Source: Parachlamydiaceae bacterium (GTDB lineage: Bacteria > Chlamydiota > Chlamydiia > Chlamydiales > Parachlamydiaceae). Taken from it: 6,770 nt of DNA. The DNA lies in assembly GCA_013815395.1 (NCBI GenBank), contig JACDGH010000142.1, forward strand, positions 1 to 6,770. The letters run 5' to 3'. Made by a program: the position numbers and the translations under genes. This document shows positions 1 through 5,426 of this stretch, in pieces (the first letter of the stretch is position 1; each line of letters opens with the position of its first letter). A model generated the notes under the pieces. That model ran no database searches and was not told the origin of the DNA. It was given only the letters and a program-made list of their open reading frames with translations.

Positions 1-46
1 GTTTTTTTCTTTTTGAAAATTACATATTCCATTTTTATAAAAAAAA

Positions 47-77
47 TACAAATCCCTTTTTTTAAAAGGGATTTGTA
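47..77 (-). terminator. Rho-independent terminator, probably bidirectional
   Basis: A perfect 14-bp stem (47-60 pairs with 64-77; core AAATCCC/GGGATTT) encloses a TTT loop. On the minus strand the stem is followed directly by eight U (A-run at 39-46). On the plus strand a weaker T-tract follows at 82-86. The minus-strand geometry is the better terminator. It could end transcripts from sufE, although that stop lies about 290 nt upstream. It may also serve a plus-strand gene lying left of the window. Confidence 0.65.
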
Positions 78-105
78 TAAGTTTTTACTTTAACTTGACG
101 GCATT

Positions 106-205
106 GGGCGTCTCGCCCTGCTTTCCTCAAATCAACGAGCCCAAAATTAGAAAATGCTTAAAGACATCTTTTTTAATAGATTAACCAACCTTGGGCAAGA
201 CGCCC
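106..205. repeat. Inverted pair of small GC-rich hairpin motifs
   Basis: GGGCGTCTCGCCC (106-118) is itself a 5-bp stem with a 3-nt loop. GGGCAAGACGCCC (193-205) matches its reverse complement at 12 of 13 bases and can form its own 4-bp stem. The two copies are separated by 74 nt of AT-rich DNA, so they could pair with each other or fold separately. They look like short palindromic repeat units rather than coding sequence. Whether they occur elsewhere in the genome cannot be judged from this window. Confidence 0.45.
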
Positions 206-275
206 TTGAAACAATCTAAAATCTTTATTTGTCTTCTTTTTTGCTTCTAGAACTACTTATAAAGGCAAAAATGGG

Positions 276-334
276 GACTTATGGGTAATAGGATGGGCTC
301 TGACGCGCTCTTTAATTCATGGGATCACTTTAAG
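276..334 (+). repeat. Dispersed intergenic repeat, copy A
   Basis: This 59-nt block (starting GACTTATGGG, with core TTTAATTCATGGGATCA) aligns without gaps to the reverse complement of 6647-6705, with about eight mismatches by eye. Both copies lie outside genes. A third, shorter relative is at 6541-6583. The sequence is much richer in GC than its surroundings. No transposase and no clear target-site duplication is visible, so it is best called a short dispersed repeat or a MITE-like fragment. Confidence 0.65.
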
Positions 335-365
335 AATCCGCGGGAATTTTCAACGTACTAAATCT

Positions 366-791
366 TTATGTTTGCATAAAAAGTTTTAAGGCATCCTGCT
401 TCATACGCAGATGAATACTGTATAATCCATTGGCCCGATTGGGGGTTAAGCTAGCACTTATACCGAGATCTTCTAAAAAATCAGGTGGACATTTTAAAAT
501 GGTCTCCGGTTTCTCTCCGCTATAAACCTTAATCAAAATGGCAGCTAAACCTGCAGAGATTAAAGCATCTGACTCTGCGTCAAATATCACCACCCCATTG
601 CTTAGCTCAGAACGCAAATACATCGTGCTTTGGCAGCCCTTCACGATATTTTCTGGAATTTTATCATCGAGGGATAGAGATGTAAGCTCTCTTCCAAGCT
701 CAATTATCTTTTGATATTTTAAATCTTCGGAGGGTAGAGCATTAAAGAGAGATCTAATTTGGTTTTGCTTTTGTATGCATGATTCGAACAT
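366..791 (-). CDS. sufE: SufE family cysteine desulfuration protein
   Basis: SufE accepts persulfide sulfur from the cysteine desulfurase SufS and passes it to the SufBCD scaffold during cytoplasmic Fe-S cluster assembly. The 141-residue length is normal for the family. The active-site signature KGCQS carries the acceptor cysteine at residue 53, matching Cys51 of E. coli SufE. The C-terminal half has the family pattern LTPNRANGL (residues 115-123), followed by a helix ending HLRMKQDALKLF. The N-terminal region (YQKIIELGREL, 26-36) also fits, which supports the chosen ATG, although no good Shine-Dalgarno sequence precedes it. No sufS, sufB, sufC or sufD lies next to it, so it is apparently monocistronic and works with partners encoded elsewhere. 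Family assignment is secure. Use of the SUF rather than the CSD pathway is inferred. Confidence 0.92.
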   Translation of the reverse strand: MFESCIQKQNQIRSLFNALPSEDLKYQKIIELGRELTSLSLDDKIPENIVKGCQSTMYLRSELSNGVVIFDAESDALISAGLAAILIKVYSGEKPETILKCPPDFLEDLGISASLTPNRANGLYSIHLRMKQDALKLFMQT

Positions 792-867
792 AATATATCG
801 TTAATAGTTGGTTAATTTAATAATAATAGATTTATATTGCATTTCCAGTTCCATCAATTTAAGCGAT

Positions 868-896
868 ACTTTAAGTTATTTTTATTTTAAAGTCAA
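868..896 (-). promoter_or_regulatory. Candidate sigma-70 promoter of sufE
   Basis: Read on the minus strand, TTGACT (896-891) is followed after exactly 17 nt by TAAAGT (873-868). These match the -35 and -10 consensus at 5/6 and 4/6 positions. The site is about 75 nt upstream of the sufE ATG. In DNA this rich in A and T such matches arise easily, so the call is tentative. Confidence 0.35.
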
Positions 897-1075
897 GCTT
901 TAGGAGTTATGTGGAAATTATAAATCAAATTTGAAAAAAATAAAAACATTTTAACTTGACTCAACTTATTTTTTATTATTTTTAATTAAGTTTTATTTAC
1001 AATATTTATTTTAATATATATATGTTAGTAAATTTATAAAAAATATTTGCTAAAATGTATTATACGGAGAAACTA

Positions 1076-1285
1076 ATGAGTACTAATTATTCTTGTATAG
1101 GCCAGGGTTCTTTTAATTAGGCAATTAATGTCCTTAAAATTCAAGCAATATTCCAACGAGTTTATGAAGTGACTGGACAGAAAAAAGCAATTCTAGTTGG
1201 CCATTCGATGGGAGGCCTTGTTTCTTTAGAAATTGCTCGCACTATTAGAAATCATCAAAAGGCAAGAAAGCAATTTGAAGAATAA
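1076..1285 (+). pseudogene. Truncated alpha/beta hydrolase (lipase-type) remnant
   Basis: One frame runs from an ATG at 1076 to a TAA at 1283-1285, interrupted by a TAG at 1118-1120 after 14 codons. The ATG has a GGAGA ribosome binding site (1066-1070) five bases upstream. After the internal stop the frame encodes about 54 residues, including AILVGHSMGGLVSLEIA. This is the nucleophile elbow (G-x-S-x-G, here GHSMG) of lipases and other alpha/beta hydrolases, preceded by the usual amphipathic helix (FQRVYEVTGQKKA). Nothing follows that could supply the catalytic Asp and His, and the frame ends two bases before the stop of the convergent flavoprotein gene. A normal family member has 200 or more residues, so this is a remnant with both termini lost. 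The intact RBS and start suggest decay by internal deletion plus a nonsense mutation. Expression of a 14-residue peptide is possible but unlikely to matter. Confidence 0.7.
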
Positions 1286-1286
1286 T

Positions 1287-2678
1287 TTAAGCATCAACAA
1301 GCAGCTGAGAGGCTATTTTATAGGCGTGATTTCTAATGTCAGGCACCGCAGTTGTTTCAAAGCACTCCCCAAATAAAAGGGCTCCCATGGCATAAATCTG
1401 CCTTGACAAGGGACCTTCAACACAAAAATTAGAATCGCATTTTATTCCCATCCCAAGAGGATCCGGGATTATCCAACCCTTATTCAAGAGATCCTGAATT
1501 AATGGATCTGCAGAATGTGTAAGGGTGTAATCAGGGCCAGTGCAGTTGAAAACAAGATCAGCTTGTAAGGTTTCAACAGCATTGCCCTGTTTGTAATGGA
1601 TTTCTAAAAGATTTTTTTCTTGAATGCTAATGATTTTACCTGCCATTATTCTTAGCTTTCCCTTCTGCAGAAGATTCTCGATGAGTCGCTTGCTGTCGTA
1701 AGGCATTCTATGGCGGTGGGTATTCCACAAAGGAATACAATACTTTAAAAACCGTTTTTTATCCTGAATGGCAAGTTGTTGCCAAAGCTTATAAGTAGCT
1801 GGGCGCAAAGTTTCGAAGAGTTGCACCCAATTCCCTCCGCCACTCTCAATTCCCTTCAATTGCTTACGAAAGGCTCGTATTTTATTAAGTAAAGTTTTTT
1901 CGAATAAAATTTGATTTAGATCTCCAAGAGGTGGTAAAGATTGCTTTTGGTGAGTTGCAGGAAGTTGACCATGGCGTGATAAGGCAATAATTTTCCCAGG
2001 GTAATCTAACTTATCTAAAGAGGTGAGCAGGTCTACCGTGGTCAAGCCTGTACCAATAATGAATATGACAGAATCTTTAGTCGAGAACGAAATTTGATCG
2101 ATGAGATCTTGCTTATCTAGTTCCCAAAGATTGGCAATATAACCACTCGAAGGGCTTACAAAGGGGAGATTTCTAATTGGATAAACACCTGTTGCAAGAA
2201 CAACTTTATCGATATTTAAAAGCTGATGATCACTGAAAACAATGGAGATTTCATTTTCAGGAGCATTTTTAAGCTCTATAACAGCTTTATTAACGATTTC
2301 AAAATGAATGTTTTTGGTAACAGCAATGCTTTTGATTTCTTTTAATAAAGCGGATAAATAACACCCGTACAGTTTACGGGGAAGAAACGCTTCTTTATTT
2401 ATGGAAAGCTCTTTAAAGGCTGGATCCACCATTTGCCAGGAGCTTTCGTTGTTTTGTAGCCAATTAAAAAATCCTTCTGGATCATCGGAAGCAGCTCCCA
2501 TTTGCGCTGCACGCACATTGAGTAAATGCCAAGAATATTGGGTTGCGTAGGCTGTTCCTAAGCCGATATTCTCATCTTTTTCACAAATGTATAGTGAGAG
2601 TGGAGTGTTTGCTTTTGAAACTATCTGAAGTGATAGAGAGATGGCGGAAAAACCGCCACCAACAATTGCGATCTTCAT
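1287..2678 (-). CDS. FAD/NAD(P)-binding flavoprotein (NAD_binding_9 type)
   Basis: This is a predicted cytoplasmic flavin-dependent oxidoreductase of 463 residues, within the usual range for the family that includes E. coli YdhS. The N-terminal Rossmann fold reads KIAIVGGGFSAISL, with the dinucleotide-binding glycines at residues 7-9 and an acidic residue (E33) at the end of the second strand for the FAD ribose. GLGTAYA (39-45) fits the early FAD-contact loop of this family. An ATG motif follows at 162-164. A second nucleotide-binding motif, GTGLTTVD (209-216), probably holds NAD(P)H. NCTGPD (378-383) and the C-terminal ETTAVPDIR (441-449) resemble the late FAD-contact segments. The ATG at 2678 has AAGG nine bases upstream. 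It lies 24 nt after the pentapeptide-repeat gene in the same direction, so the two probably share a transcript. The substrate is unknown. Relatives are often loosely named monooxygenases or hydroxyacylglutathione-linked proteins, and the sequence does not decide between such roles. Confidence 0.82.
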   Translation of the reverse strand: MKIAIVGGGFSAISLSLQIVSKANTPLSLYICEKDENIGLGTAYATQYSWHLLNVRAAQMGAASDDPEGFFNWLQNNESSWQMVDPAFKELSINKEAFLPRKLYGCYLSALLKEIKSIAVTKNIHFEIVNKAVIELKNAPENEISIVFSDHQLLNIDKVVLATGVYPIRNLPFVSPSSGYIANLWELDKQDLIDQISFSTKDSVIFIIGTGLTTVDLLTSLDKLDYPGKIIALSRHGQLPATHQKQSLPPLGDLNQILFEKTLLNKIRAFRKQLKGIESGGGNWVQLFETLRPATYKLWQQLAIQDKKRFLKYCIPLWNTHRHRMPYDSKRLIENLLQKGKLRIMAGKIISIQEKNLLEIHYKQGNAVETLQADLVFNCTGPDYTLTHSADPLIQDLLNKGWIIPDPLGMGIKCDSNFCVEGPLSRQIYAMGALLFGECFETTAVPDIRNHAYKIASQLLVDA

Positions 2679-2702
2679 GTTGACTAGCCTTAAGAAACTA
2701 AT

Positions 2703-3281
2703 TTAAACGAGGGTGATACCAAAACCTCTTAGTAATCCAATAACCTCAGGAAACGAAAACTTAGCTTTTTTAATTTTATTTGTTTGCGGGTCAATGTCAT
2801 AGTGCGTTGCAGTAGAAAAATCAGCTTTACAAAGATCGCAATTATGAAAAATTGTGCCTTGTAAATCTGCTCCAGAGAAATTAGCACCAACTAAAGATGT
2901 ATTTGTAAAATAACTTTCTCTTAATTTGCTGTTTTCAAAAGAGCCATTTTTCAAATTAAGATCTGAAAAATTGCAATATTGCATTAAACAATTATTAAAA
3001 AATGCAGAGAAAAAAGTTTTATCGCACTTAAAAAAATCTGCGCCAACAATTTTACAATCAATAAATTGTATATCTTGAAAGCGGCACGCATCTATTTTCA
3101 GAAGACTTAAGTTGCAATTCACAAAGGTGCAAGCACAAAATTTCGCGTTGCGAAGAATGGAGTTGGAAAAGTCGCAGCTATGGAATGTGCAGGAATTGAA
3201 GGAATGACCTTCCAAAGATTTTTTTGAAAAACTTTCTGATTTAATGGTTTGTCCTTCATTATTAAAAGATAGCTCTGCCAT
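2703..3281 (-). CDS. Cys-rich pentapeptide-repeat protein
   Basis: Residues about 26-158 form a run of five-residue units with F or L at the central position and small or polar residues around it (for example FHSCDF, LVGANF, LQGTIF, LCKADF). This is the signature of a right-handed quadrilateral beta-helix. Roughly twelve cysteines sit in the repeat, often just before D/N-F/L. The tail (YDIDPQTNKIKKAKFSFPEVIGLLRGFGI) lies outside the helix and resembles the C-terminal extension of Qnr/McbG-like proteins, where it helps dimerisation. Those relatives mimic DNA and protect gyrase, but many pentapeptide proteins do something else, so a resistance role is inference. The frame extends to a GTG at 3287. 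I prefer the ATG at 3281 (192 residues) because AAGGGA (3295-3290) lies eight bases before it but only two before the GTG. There is no signal peptide, so it is probably cytoplasmic. It is the first gene of a unit with the flavoprotein. Confidence 0.85.
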   Translation of the reverse strand: MAELSFNNEGQTIKSESFSKKSLEGHSFNSCTFHSCDFSNSILRNAKFCACTFVNCNLSLLKIDACRFQDIQFIDCKIVGADFFKCDKTFFSAFFNNCLMQYCNFSDLNLKNGSFENSKLRESYFTNTSLVGANFSGADLQGTIFHNCDLCKADFSTATHYDIDPQTNKIKKAKFSFPEVIGLLRGFGITLV

Positions 3282-3308
3282 TTCCACGATCCCTTCTATT
3301 AAATCGCA

Positions 3309-3337
3309 ATATTACTCTAAACAGGAAAGAGAAGCAA
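3309..3337 (-). promoter_or_regulatory. Candidate sigma-70 promoter of the pentapeptide/flavoprotein unit
   Basis: On the minus strand TTGCTT (3337-3332) and TAATAT (3314-3309) are separated by exactly 17 nt. The -10 element ends 27 nt before the preferred ATG at 3281. Position, spacing and match are good for a housekeeping promoter, but no transcript evidence is available. Confidence 0.4.
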
Positions 3338-3443
3338 TGTTTTGATATGTTTTTTAATTCTCGCTTAAAAATCATCGTCTATATAAAATCGCTGCTTATA
3401 TAAAAAAAATGTTGCGTAGAATACCATCCTAATGAGGCTTAAA

Positions 3444-4241
3444 ATGAATTATCTAAAATTTCCAAAATTACTTGCCTGCCTTTTTCTCATTTCCCCATGT
3501 TTGTTTACGCTTGCTGAGGAAAATTTTCTTCTTATTAATGGCGTTACCGATGAAGTAGTTCTTGAATTAGGCCCTTCGATCAACGAACAGATTAGTCCTT
3601 GCTCTACTTTTAAGATGACCTTAAGTTTGATGGGATATGATGCGGGAATTTTAAAAGATGAGAATAATCCCGTCTGGGATTTTCAAGAAGGATATGATGA
3701 CTTCTTAGTGACATGGAAAGCTCCTCAGACGCCTCAATCTTGGATGAAGCATTCCTGTGTCTGGTATGCAAAGATTTTAGCCTTAAAGATTGGAGGGGAA
3801 AAAGTTCAAAGCTACCTAACCCTATTTGAGTATGGGAACCAAGACATCTCTGGAGGCTTACCCAAACCAGGCACATCAAGTCCTGCTTGGATAAACTCGT
3901 CTTTAAAAATATCTCCCAAAGAACAAGTTCAATTCATTCAAAAAATGGTCCAGGAAAGACTTCCAATTTCAAGACATGCTCTTCGCATGACTAAGATAAT
4001 TACGTTTAAAGAGGAATTAGCTGAGGGTTGGAAATTATTTGGGAAAACTGGGTGGAGTGGGTCAAGCGTTACATTAGATGGTAAGACTTTAGAACACGCT
4101 TGGTTTGTGGGATGGATTGAAAAAGATAAAAATTTTTTTCCATTTGCTTATTTAATCCGGGAACAAAAAATAGATCAGAGTCAGAGAATCCTAAGAGTTA
4201 AACAGCTGTTGACTCAATCTAAGTTAATTAGTGAAATATAA
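3444..4241 (+). CDS. Class D (OXA-type) beta-lactamase precursor
   Basis: A periplasmic serine beta-lactamase that hydrolyses penicillin-type antibiotics. All class D motifs are present in order: S54-T-F-K57 (nucleophile and the lysine that is carbamylated in this class), S104-C-V106, Y130-G-N132, W149 (equivalent to the tryptophan shielding the carbamylated lysine), K201-T-G203 and WFVGW (220-224). The 265-residue length is typical. Residues 1-24 form a Sec signal peptide: two lysines, a hydrophobic core, and probable cleavage after T-L-A24. An in-frame ATG at 3432 would add four residues. The ATG at 3444 is preferred because GAGG (3434-3437) sits six bases before it. The gene diverges from the pentapeptide-repeat gene and is followed after 50 nt by the DUF1653 gene. 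Its promoter is uncertain. A TTGATA/TTAAAA pair (3342-3347, 3365-3370; 17-nt spacer) and two TATATAAAA motifs are candidates. Substrate range cannot be read from sequence. A non-catalytic regulator-type sensor domain is unlikely, because there are no transmembrane helices after the signal peptide. Confidence 0.92.
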   Translation: MNYLKFPKLLACLFLISPCLFTLAEENFLLINGVTDEVVLELGPSINEQISPCSTFKMTLSLMGYDAGILKDENNPVWDFQEGYDDFLVTWKAPQTPQSWMKHSCVWYAKILALKIGGEKVQSYLTLFEYGNQDISGGLPKPGTSSPAWINSSLKISPKEQVQFIQKMVQERLPISRHALRMTKIITFKEELAEGWKLFGKTGWSGSSVTLDGKTLEHAWFVGWIEKDKNFFPFAYLIREQKIDQSQRILRVKQLLTQSKLISEI

Positions 4242-4291
4242 TACTCTTTGCGTATTTTAAGCCTTATCACAAAGAAATTACTTGGAAATTT

Positions 4292-4543
4292 ATGAATTCA
4301 AAAGTCCCACTTCCATTCTCACCATTAGCAAAAACTATAATCATTGATGGCTTTTATGAGCACTATAAAGGCCATCCTTATAAAGTTATTGCCTTAGCCC
4401 ATCATAGCGAAACTCTTGAAGAGCTTGTGGTATATCAAGCATTATATGGGGAAAAGGGCGTCTGGGTACGCCCCCTATCTATGTTTTTAGAGAGTGTGGG
4501 TATGGACGGAAAATTACAACCCAGATTTAAGCCAGTTCCATAG
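4292..4543 (+). CDS. DUF1653 family small protein
   Basis: An 83-residue soluble protein of unknown function that matches the compact DUF1653 domain over almost its whole length. The visible family motifs are YEHYKG (22-27), HSET (38-41), VVYQALYG (46-53), WVRPLSMF (58-65) and a closing RF (78-79). The first 15 or so residues are an extension of low conservation. Members occur as stand-alone proteins or as domains fused to other proteins in many bacteria, and no activity is established as far as I know. The start has only a weak GGA 5 nt upstream. It follows the beta-lactamase gene by 50 nt on the same strand with no terminator visible between them, so co-transcription is plausible but a functional link is not implied. 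No clear terminator follows. Confidence 0.85.
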   Translation: MNSKVPLPFSPLAKTIIIDGFYEHYKGHPYKVIALAHHSETLEELVVYQALYGEKGVWVRPLSMFLESVGMDGKLQPRFKPVP

Positions 4544-4649
4544 TGTGTTTAGATTATAAACTTCAGAGCTACCCTTACAAGCCTTAATCTGAAAAAGCTT
4601 TAAATGATCATGGATGTTTTTAAAAAAATCATTGTAAAAGCCTCTTGTA

Positions 4650-5075
4650 TTATCGCATGTTATTTGATTTAGCAACCTCATCTAAAGCTAATTCAATAAT
4701 CCAACTAAAACAAAAAGTTCCTTGCTCAAGCTTTGTCTTGATTTTTTGTTTATCATAACCTGGATCTAAGACAAAAAGTCGCTGATAATCTTTGGGATTA
4801 TCTAAAATGTCATTTATGTTTTTTGATACATTATAAACGTTAAAAGATAAATAACCTATTGGCAGACTCACTAAAATAAGGGGTAATCCAATAGCTGCAC
4901 CCGAAGCTGTTAAAGAAATTCCTAATATCCCAAATACTATACTGGTAACCAAAGTTGCAGTTGATGTGAGCCCAATTTGCTTAAGATTCTTTTTTGCCTG
5001 ATCTTTGTCTTTAAGGTAAGAAGGGTCGATATTTTCATGAATACTTTCTATAAATGACGAAACAAAATTTACCAT
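4650..5075 (-). CDS. Hypothetical membrane protein with Inc-like bilobed hydrophobic domain
   Basis: I do not recognise a named family for this 141-residue protein. An N-terminal soluble part (1-35, rich in charged residues) precedes about 45 hydrophobic residues split into two lobes: about 38-57 (TATLVTSIVFGILGISLTAS) and about 60-81 (AAIGLPLILVSLPIGYLSFNV). Only a few small residues separate the lobes, so both ends probably face the same side. A soluble tail follows (NVSKNINDILDNPKDYQ and onward). This architecture is the hallmark of chlamydial inclusion-membrane (Inc) proteins, which are type III secreted and inserted in the host vacuole membrane. It is also compatible with an ordinary small inner-membrane protein. 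The ATG has a clear GGAG (5085-5082) six bases upstream. A divergent MORN-repeat gene shares the upstream region. The Inc role is inferred from topology alone. Confidence 0.7.
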   Translation of the reverse strand: MVNFVSSFIESIHENIDPSYLKDKDQAKKNLKQIGLTSTATLVTSIVFGILGISLTASGAAIGLPLILVSLPIGYLSFNVYNVSKNINDILDNPKDYQRLFVLDPGYDKQKIKTKLEQGTFCFSWIIELALDEVAKSNNMR

Positions 5076-5237
5076 TATTATCTCCGTTTAGATTATTTTT
5101 AAAAAAAAAGCACTATTATAAAATATTTGTAAAAAGCCTGGTGGGCTACATGGACATTGTTCGACCATTTTAAAATACTACTTAGTGGCGAAAATTGCAA
5201 TAAACACTATTTTAAGATGACATCCTTTATCAAGGCA

Positions 5238-5266
5238 ACTATCCATTATAATTTTTATAATGTCAA
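5238..5266 (-). promoter_or_regulatory. Candidate promoter of the Inc-like gene with a palindromic spacer
   Basis: On the minus strand a perfect -35 hexamer TTGACA (5266-5261) is followed after 17 nt by GATAGT (5243-5238), a 4/6 match to the -10 consensus. It lies about 160 nt upstream of the ATG at 5075. The spacer is filled by CATTATAATTTTTATAATG (5244-5262, plus strand), a perfect 8-bp inverted repeat around TTT. A dyad in this position would suit a repressor or activator, but the palindrome is all A/T except at its ends and could be chance. Confidence 0.35.
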
Positions 5267-5345
5267 TTAAAATATTAAATCAGAAATAAATTTTATTTAT
5301 TATATATTAAATATTATCTATGCAACTTTATTCTAATGCTTCTTC

Positions 5346-5374
5346 TTTACTTTAAGGCTTAAATGCGATATATT
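5346..5374 (+). promoter_or_regulatory. Candidate sigma-70 promoter of the MORN-repeat gene
   Basis: TTTACT (5346-5351) and TATATT (5369-5374) are separated by 17 nt, and the -10 element ends 52 nt before the ATG at 5427. The match and spacing are reasonable. The AT-rich background makes the call uncertain. Confidence 0.3.
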
Positions 5375-5426
5375 TAATCTTCTTTATTCTTTTATCAATC
5401 AATAAATCTATTAAGTGAGGTTTTAT

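Larger units (their letters stand above)
1..365. other. Gene-free left end with hairpins and a repeat copy
   Basis: No open reading frame here looks like a gene. The stretch holds a long-stem terminator hairpin at 47-77, two small GC-rich hairpin motifs at 106-118 and 193-205 that are nearly reverse complements of each other, and one copy of a dispersed repeat at 276-334. The GC-rich patches stand out against the AT-rich background. The sequence between them shows nothing recognisable. Confidence 0.6.
5076..5426. other. AT-rich divergent intergenic region
   Basis: About 350 bp separate the start of the Inc-like gene from that of the MORN-repeat gene. The region holds candidate promoters for both directions (5238-5266 minus, 5346-5374 plus) and a perfect AT-rich palindrome at 5244-5262. 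Short frames exist in the part near 5100-5170, but none has a ribosome binding site or recognisable protein motif. Nothing else is evident. Confidence 0.5.

Noticed and set aside
228..276. A minus-strand frame ending SSSRSKKEDK, like a protein C-terminus
   Set aside because: A stop codon lies only about 17 codons upstream and there is no start with an RBS, so it cannot be called a gene or a clear remnant.
3610..3879. An 89-residue minus-strand open frame
   Set aside because: It lies entirely inside the beta-lactamase gene on the opposite strand, has no recognisable domain, and the beta-lactamase frame carries every catalytic motif.
4575..4640. A possible terminator hairpin between the convergent DUF1653 and Inc-like genes
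   Set aside because: The inverted segments (AATGAT/ATCATT and AAGCCTT/AAAGCTT) pair poorly with mismatched interiors and lack a proper stem plus U-tract.
5100..5175. Short frames on both strands, for example one ending VGYMDIVRPF on the plus strand
   Set aside because: They are too short, lack ribosome binding sites and match no family I recognise. Chance frames are expected here.
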